Origin: Caulobacter sp. SLTY
Lineage (GTDB): Bacteria > Pseudomonadota > Alphaproteobacteria > Caulobacterales > Caulobacteraceae
Direction: 5' to 3'
DNA: 64,000 nt
Assembly (NCBI RefSeq): GCF_009905535.1
Contig: NZ_JAAALA010000021.1
Location: 1-64,000, forward strand
The notes beneath the pieces are model-generated. The model did not search any database and was not told where the DNA came from. It worked only from the letters and a program-made list of their open reading frames with translations. Positions 19,119 to 30,841 of this stretch are shown piece after piece. The stretch's first letter is position 1. Each line of letters opens with the position of its first letter. The translations under genes were made by a program, and so were the position numbers.

Positions 19119-19540
19119 GAGCTACTCGCAGTCGTTGAGGCGGCCAGGGCCTGATCGATGATCCGACCGAGTTCTTCCAGGTTTCTGGGGACAAATCGGA
19201 CAAGGTCCGCCCGAGCGAGCTGAGGCATGCGCTTCAGGCCTGAATGCCTGCCATAGGATGGCATGCCGTCCTTGCCGATTTCCGAAAACAGCGTCGAAGC
19301 CGGTGATCGGTCCTGAGCAATCGAGCCGCCGACCAGCGCGCCCGCTGCTTCAATCGTCATCCATAGATTGGCGCTGGAAGCATCGTCCTTCTCGAGCATC
19401 ACTTCGATCTCGCGGCCGCTCGCGGCCTGGAGGATATAGCGAGCCGCCTTGCCCTGCTGATGCCCCGCAGGATGCTCCAGGGCCACCGCATCGAGCATCG
19501 ACACCGCCGCCCGCTTGAGCGTCGTGCGCTCCAGGCTCAT
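19115..19540 (-). CDS. Orphan 141-aa protein coupled between hsdS and mcrB
   Basis: Begins [20 protein letters not shown] and continues with a compact alpha/beta-looking region (REIEVMLEKDDASSANLWMT, then YGRHSGLKRMPQLARADLV) and a serine-rich end. No known domain recognised. It overlaps hsdS upstream (ATGA) and mcrB downstream (GTGA), so it is made in fixed ratio with both systems. That position suggests an accessory or specificity partner of McrB, or a link between the modules. This is inferred from context only. Confidence 0.75.
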   Translation of the reverse strand: MSLERTTLKRAAVSMLDAVALEHPAGHQQGKAARYILQAASGREIEVMLEKDDASSANLWMTIEAAGALVGGSIAQDRSPASTLFSEIGKDGMPSYGRHSGLKRMPQLARADLVRFVPRNLEELGRIIDQALAASTTASSS

Positions 19541-20852
19541 CCTGCAGCCTCGGCTGGCGCAACAGAAATCTCTCCTGACATCAGGCGGGGGAGGAGGTAG
19601 TCGCGGGTTTCGGCGAGGGTACGGGCCTCCAAAGCGCCCGCCCGTATCCGCTCAAAGATTGGCTCGGCGAAGGTGTCGAATGCCGCCAGCACGGGTCCCG
19701 GCGCCACCGGTATAGGGATGCTCTTCACCGAGTTGGAATTGACGGCCGTTGCGATCGACGAAGTGCTCCCGAGGGTCGAGAAGTCGAATCCTTTCATCCA
19801 GCAGAAGGCAAACCATGCTGATGGGCTGTCTGCTCGGGCTTGAAGCTGGGCGATAGCCTCGTTGGAGTACATGGTGCCAACAGTAAGGGCGATCCGTCCC
19901 ACGGTGAGCTTGAAACTGACCACAACGGACCGGTCCGGGATCGGTGGCACGCGGAATGCCTGTATTGCTCTCGCCGTTAGGTCTTCTGACGTCGCAAATA
20001 TGAAGGTGCCGCAGTTGCCCATGTCACGAATAGACATCCAAGGCTCACCGCTGCCGCCCGGAACGAAATGCGCGGACTCTTTGCGAGGAGGTGTGCGACC
20101 TATCTTAACGTCAAAGGCCTCACCAACGGTGCTCCGGCCAAACCCTGGAGGAAGCCCATCGACGCCGAAACTGCTGGGAAACAGCGCTGCCAGTTCAGTA
20201 GCCTTGACGGTCTCCTCCACGACACCGCCCATGATCTCGACCGGGACTGTGGCTCCTGCCAGTTTTCTCCGAACCGGTCCGAAATCGACGAACCAGTCGC
20301 GGAAGATCGCCTGGGCCATCGCCTCCAGCGTCTCGTTCGTCCGCCGGTTCAGTTCGATTTTGCTGTCAAGGGCGTCGAGTATATCAGCAATAGGCTCCTC
20401 CGCTTCGCCAAGCCTAGGGATCTGGAGCGCTTTGAGGACTGGTATACGGACGTTGCTTACAGTTGACCCTGTCCCCTCATTCCAAAAAATCTGGTGCCGT
20501 ACTGCCGGTGAGCGCAGGGCGTAGAACAAATATCGGGGGTTCACGTCGGCTGAGGGCCTCAGGAGCACCTGCCTTTGGCCGACGCAGCATTCCAGGTCCT
20601 CTGGAACCACGCACACCTCGCCCATTGGCGCTTCTCGAGTGAAGATGATGTCGCCGGGCTTCGGCTTCGCGCGGCGAATACGGTGAAGATAGTCTGTTTC
20701 GTTTGTATAGCTGCGCTCGCTCAGGTCGAGCCTTCCATCTCGTATGTTCTGGTTCCTGATGACCAAGTAACCCGACGACGTCCACTCCGGTGTCGAGTGT
20801 GGGCAATCGATAACCAACTCGCACATGCCCTCCAAGGTGTCCGTCCGACCGG

Positions 20853-20856
<4 letters not shown>
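19537..20856 (-). CDS. hsdS: Type I restriction enzyme, S (specificity) subunit
   Basis: 439 aa. Two target-recognition domains are each followed by a conserved helical spacer: the first ends with [19 protein letters not shown], the second with [19 protein letters not shown]. The block [17 protein letters not shown] after the first spacer is very typical of HsdS. The two recognition domains set a bipartite target sequence that cannot be deduced here. GTG start overlapping the hsdM stop (GTGA). Confidence 0.94.
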
Positions 20857-22454
<1,598 letters not shown>

Positions 22455-22671
22455 GATTGCACTCCCCCGAACTCTCACCCGTCTAGACTGACTCCCCGAA
22501 ACGCTGCAACGTGGGGGTGGGGGAGACGCTAGCAGGGTCCCGGCGTCGCGCACCAGCACGAAGCGCAGGTGGTGCGACCGGATCTGACGGACAATTCCGA
22601 TAGGTCCTTCTCCAGCATTTTATGAAGCGTAGCGGCCTGTCGGGTGAGGTCGGGCGTTTGAGGGGGCTTGG

Positions 22672-24663
22672 GTGGAACAGAGTTTGAATTCGGCGCTCGA
22701 CGTGGTGCTGCATCTCTTGGGGCTGGTCTACACCCACGAGTGGTTCGTGCCGTTTGTCGTCCTGCCGATCATGCTCGGCGTCGCCGGCTGGCTGCACTGG
22801 TGTGCCCGCAAGGAACTGAACCCCTATCTCAAGGCGGCCAGGGCACGGGTCGAGGCCTTGAACAAGGCGATCGGCCCCGACTCCGATCCGGTCGTCTCAC
22901 GAGAGCAGTTCGCGGCCAACTACCTCGATGTCTCGGCCGCCATGGGCAAGGAAGAGCCCGGCGCACAGGCGCTCGTTCAAGCTTGGCGGGAGTTTCAGGA
23001 GTCGATCATCGACGAGGACGCCTCGCCGATCCGCAACACCAACCGGCCGAGCGCCTTCTTCAATCGTGTCGCCCCACGGTTGGCGTACCTGACGTTCGCT
23101 TCCAATGTCTTCGTCGGCATCGGCCTGATCCTGACCTTCCTGGGCCTGATCGTGGCGCTCGGCCAGGCCTCCAAGGGCATGGGCAACAGCGACATCGGGG
23201 CTTCAAAACTAGCGCTGCAAGGACTGCTGACCGTCGCCGGCGCCAAGTTCTTCTCCTCCGTGGCCGGACTCGGCGCCTCGATCTGGCTCCGCTTCGCCGA
23301 ACATGGCCTGAGCAAGAAGTCGAAGAGCCTGACTGACAGCATCTGCACCCTCCTGGAGCATGGACTCCTCTACGTTCCGCCCCAGCGGCTCGCGGTCGAG
23401 CAGCTGGAGATCCTGAAGGAGCAGCGCGACCAGCTGAAGATGTTCAACACCGACTTCGCTATGCAACTGGGCGAGAAGATCGGTTCGCAGTTCCAGCAGG
23501 CGTTCGATCCGGTGGCAGCCTCCATCACCCGGATGGCCGACACGATGAACGACGTCACCTCCGGCATCGGCGACGGCGCCCGCAAGGCCATAGAGGAGGT
23601 CAGCGGCGACCAGCTGCGCGGCCTCAGCGAAGTGCTCGCGACCCTTGGCCTGAAGATCGAGCAGATCAGCACGGCCGTCGGCAGTTCCGGCGACGAGGCG
23701 GCCCGCCAGATCCGGGACGCCGGCGCCGACTTCTCCCGCGCGGCTTCCGACATTCGCGAGGCGTTCGACCGCCTGGCGGGACAGGTCGACGGCATGGGCG
23801 CCAACATGCGGTCCCAGAGCGAGGCCGCCGCGAAGGCACAGGACGAGACCCTGCACCGGGTGTTGTCCGAACTCTCGCAGGCGCAGGCGAAGTCGGCCGA
23901 GGCGATGAACGAGGCGGTGGACGGCCTCAAACGCGCCGGGCTGGAGGCCGCGGCGACGATGCAGAGCGAGGTGCAGTCCGCCCTGGCGAGCGGGGTGGCC
24001 GAAAGCCAGAAGGTCTTCGCCCATGCCCTTGAAGAGTCTGGCGGGGAGCTTCGCACCACCGCTCTTGGCCTCGCCAAGGCGGTTGGCGACGCGGCCGAGA
24101 GCATCGATCGCGCGTCCGACGGCTTCGCCCGAAGCGGCCAGCAGGCCGAGCGCTCGGCCGAGGCATTGTCCAATGTCTCCGGCCAGGCGAACACCCTGGT
24201 GTCGGCGATCGAAGAGGCTCGCAGAGGTTTCGGCGCCGTGGCGACCCCGATCGTCAAAGCCGTGGAGGCGGTCGACGGCGCGGTTGCCCGCATCCAGGCG
24301 GCCCTGCAGGCGGGGCAGGTTTCGGACGAGAAGGCGATGGCTGAGATGCGTGGTCTCGCCGAACAGATGAAGCAGACCTACGAGGCCGCGGAGGAGGCCT
24401 GGTCGGAATATCGGGCCCGGTTCGCAGAGGTCGACAAGTCTCTCGCCCAGGCCGCCGAGAAGATGTCCTCGACCCTTGGAGACAGCCTCAACCAGTTCGC
24501 CAGCTTTGCGCAGAAGACCGACGGCGCGCTCGCCGACGCCGTGGGCAAGCTGGATAGCGGCCTTTCACCGATCCAGGACCTCGCGGACTCGCTGGTCGAG
24601 TACGCCGAGAAGCTCGACGGCTATGCGAATTCCAGGCGCCCGGTCTCGGAGCCTGCTGAATGA
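22672..24663 (+). CDS. zorA: Zorya defence protein ZorA (MotA-like ion-channel subunit with long tail)
   Basis: 663 aa. Three hydrophobic segments are visible (about 24-43, 142-164 and 183-206), the last two in the MotA/ExbB-like stator fold. Residues 210-663 form a long Ala/Glu/Gln-rich coiled-coil tail reaching into the cytoplasm (e.g. AAKAQDETLHRVLSELSQAQ). ZorA pentamers with ZorB form a proton-driven inner-membrane machine that detects phage entry. GTG start with AGGGGG 5 nt upstream. First gene of a type I Zorya operon; its stop overlaps zorB by ATGA. Confidence 0.93.
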   Translation: MEQSLNSALDVVLHLLGLVYTHEWFVPFVVLPIMLGVAGWLHWCARKELNPYLKAARARVEALNKAIGPDSDPVVSREQFAANYLDVSAAMGKEEPGAQALVQAWREFQESIIDEDASPIRNTNRPSAFFNRVAPRLAYLTFASNVFVGIGLILTFLGLIVALGQASKGMGNSDIGASKLALQGLLTVAGAKFFSSVAGLGASIWLRFAEHGLSKKSKSLTDSICTLLEHGLLYVPPQRLAVEQLEILKEQRDQLKMFNTDFAMQLGEKIGSQFQQAFDPVAASITRMADTMNDVTSGIGDGARKAIEEVSGDQLRGLSEVLATLGLKIEQISTAVGSSGDEAARQIRDAGADFSRAASDIREAFDRLAGQVDGMGANMRSQSEAAAKAQDETLHRVLSELSQAQAKSAEAMNEAVDGLKRAGLEAAATMQSEVQSALASGVAESQKVFAHALEESGGELRTTALGLAKAVGDAAESIDRASDGFARSGQQAERSAEALSNVSGQANTLVSAIEEARRGFGAVATPIVKAVEAVDGAVARIQAALQAGQVSDEKAMAEMRGLAEQMKQTYEAAEEAWSEYRARFAEVDKSLAQAAEKMSSTLGDSLNQFASFAQKTDGALADAVGKLDSGLSPIQDLADSLVEYAEKLDGYANSRRPVSEPAE

Positions 24664-25424
24664 TCATCGACGACGCCCACGAGTCCGAGGTCGACGAGGA
24701 AAACTACTTCGTCTCGATGACCGACATGATGGTCGGCCTGGTGTTCATCTTCATCATCATGCTGATGTATTTCGCGGTTCAGTTTCAGGATGTTACCGCC
24801 AAGCTTACTGGAGCGGACTTAGAGCGTGCCAAAATCCTTCGCGATCTTGAGCGCACGCTTAAGGCCAAAGGCGTTCCAGTCACCATCGAAGAGCAGAATG
24901 GCGTTCTGCGCCTGCCCGACGCCATTTTGTTCGACAGCGGTCGCGCTGAACTTAAGCCCGAGGGCAAGGTGGCAGTGGGCCATCTGGCCGACGCGCTGAG
25001 AGACGTTATCCCATGCTACACAGACTCTCAGTCGGCGGACGCCTCGCGACCAGTTCGTTGCCCCAAGACCCCTTATCGGATCGAGTCCGTTTACGTTGAA
25101 GGACATACGGATGTGGACCGCTACAGCGGCGGCGGGATGCTGCGGGACAATTGGGATCTGTCGGTAGTTCGGGCGACCAATACCTATCGCGAGCTTACAA
25201 TCCGACAGCCTGGACTTTCCCAACGGTGCTCCAGGCGGCAAGGGCGTTGTGAAGCAGTGCTGAGTGTCAGCGGATATGGCGCCGAACGGCCTGTGGACAC
25301 TGGAGACAGCCCGGCGGCAAAACGCTCAAACCGCCGCATCGACTTGCGCCTCCTCATGGTCACACCTGATGCCAGCGCCACCTCGGAAGTGGACAAGGTG
25401 TCGGAGCGCCTCAAGACGCCATGA
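24660..25424 (+). CDS. zorB: Zorya defence protein ZorB (MotB-like, peptidoglycan-binding)
   Basis: 254 aa. One transmembrane helix (about residues 20-42, SMTDMMVGLVFIFIIMLMYF) carries Asp22 in the place of the proton-conducting Asp of MotB. An OmpA-like periplasmic domain follows (VYVEGHTDVDRY, then SGYGAERPVD and KRSNRRIDLRL) that anchors to peptidoglycan. Starts within the zorA stop and its own stop overlaps zorC (ATGA), so A, B and C are coupled. Confidence 0.93.
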   Translation: MIIDDAHESEVDEENYFVSMTDMMVGLVFIFIIMLMYFAVQFQDVTAKLTGADLERAKILRDLERTLKAKGVPVTIEEQNGVLRLPDAILFDSGRAELKPEGKVAVGHLADALRDVIPCYTDSQSADASRPVRCPKTPYRIESVYVEGHTDVDRYSGGGMLRDNWDLSVVRATNTYRELTIRQPGLSQRCSRRQGRCEAVLSVSGYGAERPVDTGDSPAAKRSNRRIDLRLLMVTPDASATSEVDKVSERLKTP

Positions 25425-26848
25425 CAACGAGCCTCCAGAGTCTCCTAGGTCGGCCCGACGCCCTGTCCCTGCGGCTGAAGGTTGAGCCGATCGAGCCCAA
25501 GCTGTTGCAGCGCAAAGTGGAGCAAATGAAGGGTCTAGCCGGGAGCGCCCTGCCGCCTGAGGCGATTGAAATCCTGCAAGGCCGCATTCATCGGGTGATC
25601 GCGTCTGAAGGGCCCCAGGCGTTGTCGCGTCGCGATCTGCGCGACGCCTGCGCTGTGTTCGTGAGCCCGCCCCATCCCATTGTCGGCGAGGCCGTCAGCG
25701 CCGACGCGATCATGAGCGAGGTTGGCCGGACCGGCCGTCTGTCGGCGCTTCTCGGGCTGATCGCCGCCTACATCGACGGCTTCATCCAGGACGCCGCCTT
25801 CCATGATTTCGCGGCCCGTCTCCGCAAGCTGCTCAAGACCTGGAGAGGAAAGCCGGTTCCGACCTGGCTGGAGCTGGACAGGACGATCAGCTTCTTCGAG
25901 CCCGACAAGGTTCCCCAGAAGATTGCCGCCGCCGTGCTCGGCTCAGACCGGCCCGCAGGGGAAATCCTCAGAAAGCTCGGCCTGGACTCGCCTATCCGTT
26001 TGCACGGCGGGCTCGCGGAAGCGGCGTTTATCGCCGCCGCGAAGATTGTGGCTTCCAGGTCAGGGCCCTCAGTCATCCCCCTGCAAGAGAAACTGGCCGA
26101 ATGGGCTACCGGCCCTCACGGCGGTTTTGCCTTCCCCAAGTCTCTGCCGCTGGCGATCGACGCTCTGCTTCTGCCCTGGCTGAAAGAGGACCCGCCGAAC
26201 GATCACCGCGCCATGTTGCTGGACCGGGTTCAGGGCTTCGGAGGCGGAGATCCGCGGACAAAGCCCGCAGGTTGGGCCGCCGTCCGCTCCCAGGCGCCTC
26301 AGGCCTTCGGCGTGATGATGCGATGGCTGACGCGCGCATCGGTGTTCCAGTTCTTCGACATCGTCGACCGCAGCCTGGCCCGAGATCCCGAGGCTCGAAG
26401 AATGTGGGATTATCGGCGCCGGTTCTGGACATCCTACCTTCTGGGCACGGACGGGGCGCCGACAATCGAGGAGGCCTGGGTCGCCTTCGGCGCCGAGGGG
26501 GCGCATCTTGCCCGGCGCGCCGCTCGGGAAAACAACGATGCGAGTCTTGGATCCTTCGGGACGCAGGAAGACCGCAGTCCCACTCATGCGGCGCTGATCA
26601 TGCGGATCGGAGATCTCGTGATCGTCGATTGGAGCCACAACTCGAAGTGCAACTTCTGGCATCGCGGGGACAAGAAGGCGCCGGCCCTTTACCAGTCCCG
26701 ATACCCGGCCGGGACGCTCTATTCCTCTCGCGAGCAGCTGTCGCACTCCGCGCCGGCCAGCTTCAGCTGGCAGAAGTCCTTCGCCCAGGTGATCGAAGGC
26801 AAGGCGTTCTGGTCCGAACGGCCAAGCTGGAGGCTGAAGCGTGTTTAA
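25421..26848 (+). CDS. zorC: Zorya defence protein ZorC (EH-signature-type)
   Basis: 475 aa, soluble. Called from position between zorB and a SNF2-family gene and from the alpha-helical, tryptophan-rich C-terminal region (MWDYRRRFWTSYLL, then IVDWSHNSKCNFWHRGDKK and SFSWQKSFAQVIEG) of the ZorC/EH-signature family. In type I Zorya this protein is a DNA-binding effector needed with ZorD. Stop overlaps the zorD start by 8 bp. Confidence 0.85.
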   Translation: MTTSLQSLLGRPDALSLRLKVEPIEPKLLQRKVEQMKGLAGSALPPEAIEILQGRIHRVIASEGPQALSRRDLRDACAVFVSPPHPIVGEAVSADAIMSEVGRTGRLSALLGLIAAYIDGFIQDAAFHDFAARLRKLLKTWRGKPVPTWLELDRTISFFEPDKVPQKIAAAVLGSDRPAGEILRKLGLDSPIRLHGGLAEAAFIAAAKIVASRSGPSVIPLQEKLAEWATGPHGGFAFPKSLPLAIDALLLPWLKEDPPNDHRAMLLDRVQGFGGGDPRTKPAGWAAVRSQAPQAFGVMMRWLTRASVFQFFDIVDRSLARDPEARRMWDYRRRFWTSYLLGTDGAPTIEEAWVAFGAEGAHLARRAARENNDASLGSFGTQEDRSPTHAALIMRIGDLVIVDWSHNSKCNFWHRGDKKAPALYQSRYPAGTLYSSREQLSHSAPASFSWQKSFAQVIEGKAFWSERPSWRLKRV

Positions 26849-29800
26849 GGACCTGCTCAAGAAGAAGCCCCAGCAGGCGGCCTTCCGCTGCCACATCGAA
26901 GGCGACGAACTCGTCCTGCAGCTGGTGGCCGCAGAGGCGCCCGTTCCCTTTGACCGCTGGTCCGAACTGAAGCCGGAAGCCACGCCGGCCCTAAATGAAG
27001 TCCGGGCGCTAGGAGGTCAGCTCGACCCGCCGGGTGTCGTTGTGGAACCGGCCGGGTTGAGGATGAGCGCACCGGTCTTGGCGCGTCTCGACGCCGCTAC
27101 ACCAGCCGACCTGGGCCTGCCGCCCCCGACTCGCCTGGCCCTGGACCTCCGCCCCCACGAAGGCATTCAGTCGCCGGACTTTCACGTTCGCACCCGCTGG
27201 GTCCTTCCGGGCGGCATTCCGGAGAAGGTGATCGTCCACGGCGCGATCCTGAAGACCGCCAAGGGTCTGCAGCGCATCCCTGAGCCCCTCTTTTCCCTCT
27301 ACCAGGCGGCCCTGTCCCTGGCGGGGCCGATCCCGGACTCCGCTGCGAGGTACCAGGCACTGGCCGACCTGAAGGCCCACTGGCCCGAGGATCCGGACCT
27401 CCCGGTCGTGTCGGATGGCTATCTTTCGGCGCTGCGCATTCACTATGCCTCGGCGGTTTCCGTAAAGCTGACGGCCCTCACGCCTGAAAAGACCGAGTTC
27501 GAGCCCCTGCTCTTCGGCGCCAAGGCAGTGGCGGAGTCCGAGGAAGGCGACCGGGCGCTGGACGAGGATGAAGACAGCCTGCTCACAAGTTCGGCCCAAC
27601 GGCGGTTCGGCAAGACCCTGTTCTACGCGGGCGACGGCGGCCGGGCGGCCTATGTGCTGGGAACAGGGGAGTACATCTACATCGACCCGGCGGTACGGCC
27701 GGTCCTCGCGGTGATCCGACAGCTTCAGGGCTCGCCCGAGGCAGACCGCAGGAATTTCGTGCTCAACCCGGCCGGCCAGCTTCGCGAGAGATTGGGGGCG
27801 GAAGTCGCTGACAGGATCGGGCTGGAGAGGCTGTTCGTTGAGACCGAGCAGTTCTCCGAACGCGTTTCCGGGGTCGATGTCTGGCGCAAAGCTGTTCTGC
27901 CTTGGCTCACACCTCTGGGGAAAAACCAGTGGATCCCAGAACGGTTCGGGCTCCGCATTGGGGACGACTACTTCGCGATTGCGCCCCAGGCGGCCTCCAC
28001 CTTGATCGATCGGGTTGAAGCGGCTCGGGCTGCCGAGGCTCCCCAGGTCGATGTGGGCGACCTGCTTTATCCTGTCGAGGAGTCCGGTCCGCCCCCTCCC
28101 CCGTTTCTCGGTATGAACGAGCAGACGTTTGCGGCGGTCGAGAGCCTCAGACCATTCGCAGCCCGACACGACGGCGACCCTACGACTGTAGAAGGCGACC
28201 TAGCCGCGCTATGGGACGGGGCCACTCAGGGCAAGCTGTTCCTCATCGTCAGAGACAACTTCGACGAGGTTGACTACGCGCCGATCGGCCAAGAAGCGGA
28301 TGCAGACGCCTCTGCACTTGACGTGAACCTGCCCGAGACACTCAGGACCACCCCCAAGCCGCACCAGACCGATGGGATCCGCTGGCTGGCCACATGCGCC
28401 GCGATTGGGCGTCCAGGCGCCCTGCTTGCGGATGACATGGGTCTTGGGAAGACTTTGCAGGCGATCGCCTTCATGGCCTGGTTGCAGGGAGAGGCACGGC
28501 TGGGCCGCCGTGAACACGCACCCTTCCTGATCGTCGCGCCAACCGGCCTGCTTGGAAACTGGCAAGGCGAGATCCGTAAACACCTGGAGGAGCCCGGCCT
28601 CGGCGTTGTCGCTCGGGCCTTTGGTGGTGACCTCAAACGCCTTCGCGAGGAGTCCGGCCTCGCAGGCCGCGACATCGACACAGGTAGGGCGTCTCTGGAC
28701 AGCGGCGCCTGGCGGAATGCCGGTGTCGTCCTGACCACCTATGAGACGGTGCGCGACTACCACTTCAGCTTTGCGCGGACCCGGTTCGGGCTCATCGTCT
28801 ATGACGAAATCCAGAAACTGAAGAACCCGACAAGTCAAATGTCCCGCGCCGCAAGGGCGCTGAACAGCGACTTCGTCCTGGGCATGACCGGCACCCCGGT
28901 CGAGAACCGCCTGCAGGATCTCTGGTCGATCATGGATGTCATGGCGCCCGGACTTCTGGGATCGAGCCGGGACTTCGAGCGGCGGCATCCTCCAGAGAAC
29001 CGTGAAGCTCTCGCCGGGCTGAAGGCCCAGCTTATGGACGCCGTGCCCCCGTACATGGTGCGGCGACTGAAGTCTGAGGCGCTTGAGGGTCTGCCCCGAA
29101 AGACCATCGTCCCCTATCAACTGGATATGCCGCCAGTTCAGGCGGAGGCCTACAAGGACGTTGTCATCAGGGCCGCGGCCGCGTCGGCCTCGGGCGCGCT
29201 TGGCAAGGGTGGAATGCTGACCTACCTCGCGGCGATGCGGGGAGTATCTCTCCACCCGCGCAACCCTCGAGACCCCATCGGAGATTTGGCGGACTACGCA
29301 GCGGAGTCCGCTCGCGTCGAGTGCGCGTTCAAGGTCTTGGATGAGGCCAAGGCGAAGAGCGAGAAGGTCCTCGTCTTCGTCGAAGACCTAGCCATGCAGA
29401 ACCGGTTCGCCCAGCTCGTACAGGAGCGGTACAAGCTGGCTCGTCGGCCAATGCAGATCAACGGCGGGGTGCCTGGGCTTGCCCGCCAACGGATGGTTGA
29501 TGTCTTTCAGAGCGAACCAGACCGCTTCGACGTGATGGTTCTCTCTCCAAAGGCCGGCGGTGTAGGCCTGACGATCACCGCCGCGAACCACGTCATCCAT
29601 CTTTCACGCTGGTGGAACCCGGCGGTTGAAGACCAGGCAACGGACCGGGTGTTCCGGATAGGTCAGACCAAGGACGTTTTCGTCCATGTGCCCATGGCTG
29701 TTCACCCCGAAGGCGCCTTGCGGGAGTCCAGCTTTGACCTTCGGCTCAACGCTCTGATCGAGCGCAAGCGTACTCTGACCAGAGACCTGTTCCTGCCTCC

Positions 29801-30554
29801 CGACGCCAACGACGCTGATCTTGCAGACCTGTTCGACGATGTCTCCCTCTCCCGGACCGTTTCGGCTGAAGCAGAGCCCAGCATCGGCGCGCGCTCGGAT
29901 GACGTTGCAGCGGCGCCAGAGGCAACCCATCCCCAACGGCAAGAATTTCAGCCGGCTGCGCCTGTCCCGCCAACCATGGACGCAAGCGCCCACGAGCTTC
30001 AGACAGGGCCTGTTGAAGAGGCTGTGGCTCGGCGACCTGTGCTGCGTCTGCCCAAGGAACTGCAAACGACGGGCGCAAGAGTCTGGATCTGTGGCGCGAA
30101 CGAGCCGAGGCCGACGTCGGAGATCCTGGCGCTGTTTCACGGCCGAAGGATCACACGTGCAACTATCAGCGACCCTTACGCTATTGCGACCCCGAACGCA
30201 CGGCGGGCCCAGATCCAGTTCATTTCAGACTTGGCGGAAGTTGCGAAGCTAGGCTCGGCTGTGATCGAGTACGCGCCGGACATCGACTTGGACTTTGATG
30301 ACGCCCGTGCGCGCAGCGACATCGGCGCCTTGTTTGGCCAAAGCCCTGCTGCAAGTCGAGGCGTCACGCTCACGCCGAAGCGTCGGAATAAGCGTGGGCG
30401 GCATGACGACTTCCATGACCGCCAGGTGATGCTGGAAATCGAGCATGCTGGTGGCGCGGTAAAGGTGCACACGCTGGTTATCGGCCGGGGCGTTGAGGCG
30501 CTTTACGATGAACGCTGGCAATGCTCGGCAAGCTACGCGCCCCCTTCTTCTTGA
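26841..30554 (+). CDS. zorD: Zorya defence protein ZorD (SNF2-family ATPase/nuclease effector)
   Basis: 1237 aa. A long N-terminal region (about 1-490) precedes the SNF2 motor: motif I DDMGLGKT (about residue 531), motif II DEIQKLKNP, LGMTGTPVENRLQDLW, and the C-lobe WWNPAVEDQATDRVFRIGQ. The last about 130 residues are a separate domain containing FHDRQVM and LVIGRGVEALY, which resembles the HDR...GRG pattern of MIT_C/phospholipase D-like domains; this is a loose resemblance. GTG start with GGAGG 8-12 nt upstream, inside the zorC end. Degrades or blocks invading DNA when recruited by ZorAB. Confidence 0.9.
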   Translation: MFKDLLKKKPQQAAFRCHIEGDELVLQLVAAEAPVPFDRWSELKPEATPALNEVRALGGQLDPPGVVVEPAGLRMSAPVLARLDAATPADLGLPPPTRLALDLRPHEGIQSPDFHVRTRWVLPGGIPEKVIVHGAILKTAKGLQRIPEPLFSLYQAALSLAGPIPDSAARYQALADLKAHWPEDPDLPVVSDGYLSALRIHYASAVSVKLTALTPEKTEFEPLLFGAKAVAESEEGDRALDEDEDSLLTSSAQRRFGKTLFYAGDGGRAAYVLGTGEYIYIDPAVRPVLAVIRQLQGSPEADRRNFVLNPAGQLRERLGAEVADRIGLERLFVETEQFSERVSGVDVWRKAVLPWLTPLGKNQWIPERFGLRIGDDYFAIAPQAASTLIDRVEAARAAEAPQVDVGDLLYPVEESGPPPPPFLGMNEQTFAAVESLRPFAARHDGDPTTVEGDLAALWDGATQGKLFLIVRDNFDEVDYAPIGQEADADASALDVNLPETLRTTPKPHQTDGIRWLATCAAIGRPGALLADDMGLGKTLQAIAFMAWLQGEARLGRREHAPFLIVAPTGLLGNWQGEIRKHLEEPGLGVVARAFGGDLKRLREESGLAGRDIDTGRASLDSGAWRNAGVVLTTYETVRDYHFSFARTRFGLIVYDEIQKLKNPTSQMSRAARALNSDFVLGMTGTPVENRLQDLWSIMDVMAPGLLGSSRDFERRHPPENREALAGLKAQLMDAVPPYMVRRLKSEALEGLPRKTIVPYQLDMPPVQAEAYKDVVIRAAAASASGALGKGGMLTYLAAMRGVSLHPRNPRDPIGDLADYAAESARVECAFKVLDEAKAKSEKVLVFVEDLAMQNRFAQLVQERYKLARRPMQINGGVPGLARQRMVDVFQSEPDRFDVMVLSPKAGGVGLTITAANHVIHLSRWWNPAVEDQATDRVFRIGQTKDVFVHVPMAVHPEGALRESSFDLRLNALIERKRTLTRDLFLPPDANDADLADLFDDVSLSRTVSAEAEPSIGARSDDVAAAPEATHPQRQEFQPAAPVPPTMDASAHELQTGPVEEAVARRPVLRLPKELQTTGARVWICGANEPRPTSEILALFHGRRITRATISDPYAIATPNARRAQIQFISDLAEVAKLGSAVIEYAPDIDLDFDDARARSDIGALFGQSPAASRGVTLTPKRRNKRGRHDDFHDRQVMLEIEHAGGAVKVHTLVIGRGVEALYDERWQCSASYAPPSS

Positions 30555-30587
30555 GGGGAGCGCCCGCTCCGAGTTGGCGGCCACACG

Positions 30588-30767
30588 ATGTCGCCGCTGG
30601 CGGAAGTCGCGACTGTCGTTGCGTTCTCGAACCACTTCGATTTTGACGGCGATATGATAGCGGCCGAAATTGAAAAACTCCGCCGGATATTTTTCGGTAT
30701 GGTCGCAAGCAAGATGCTCAAAACTATAGGGAAAAAGGGTGTACCCCTTGCCGAAAAGCCCCGCTAG
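30588..30767 (+). CDS. Possible small protein after zorD (59 aa)
   Basis: ATG frame starting MSPLAEVATVVAFSNHFDF with a lysine-rich C-terminus (KTIGKKGVPLAEKPR). No Shine-Dalgarno, and its ATA codons are unusual for this genome, so it may be spurious. It lies between zorD and the next small gene; a 6-bp-arm hairpin, GGAGCG/CGCTCC (30557-30570), follows zorD directly. Confidence 0.25.
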   Translation: MSPLAEVATVVAFSNHFDFDGDMIAAEIEKLRRIFFGMVASKMLKTIGKKGVPLAEKPR

Positions 30768-30841
30768 TAAGCGCGACCCTGCGGCATTCTGAAATCAATC
30801 GCTCATTCCGGAGCGAGACATCAGAACCGGAGACTAACCTC

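Noticed and set aside
17061..19154. 697-codon frame opposite mcrB
   Set aside because: Antisense shadow with biased composition; McrB motifs are clear on the other strand.
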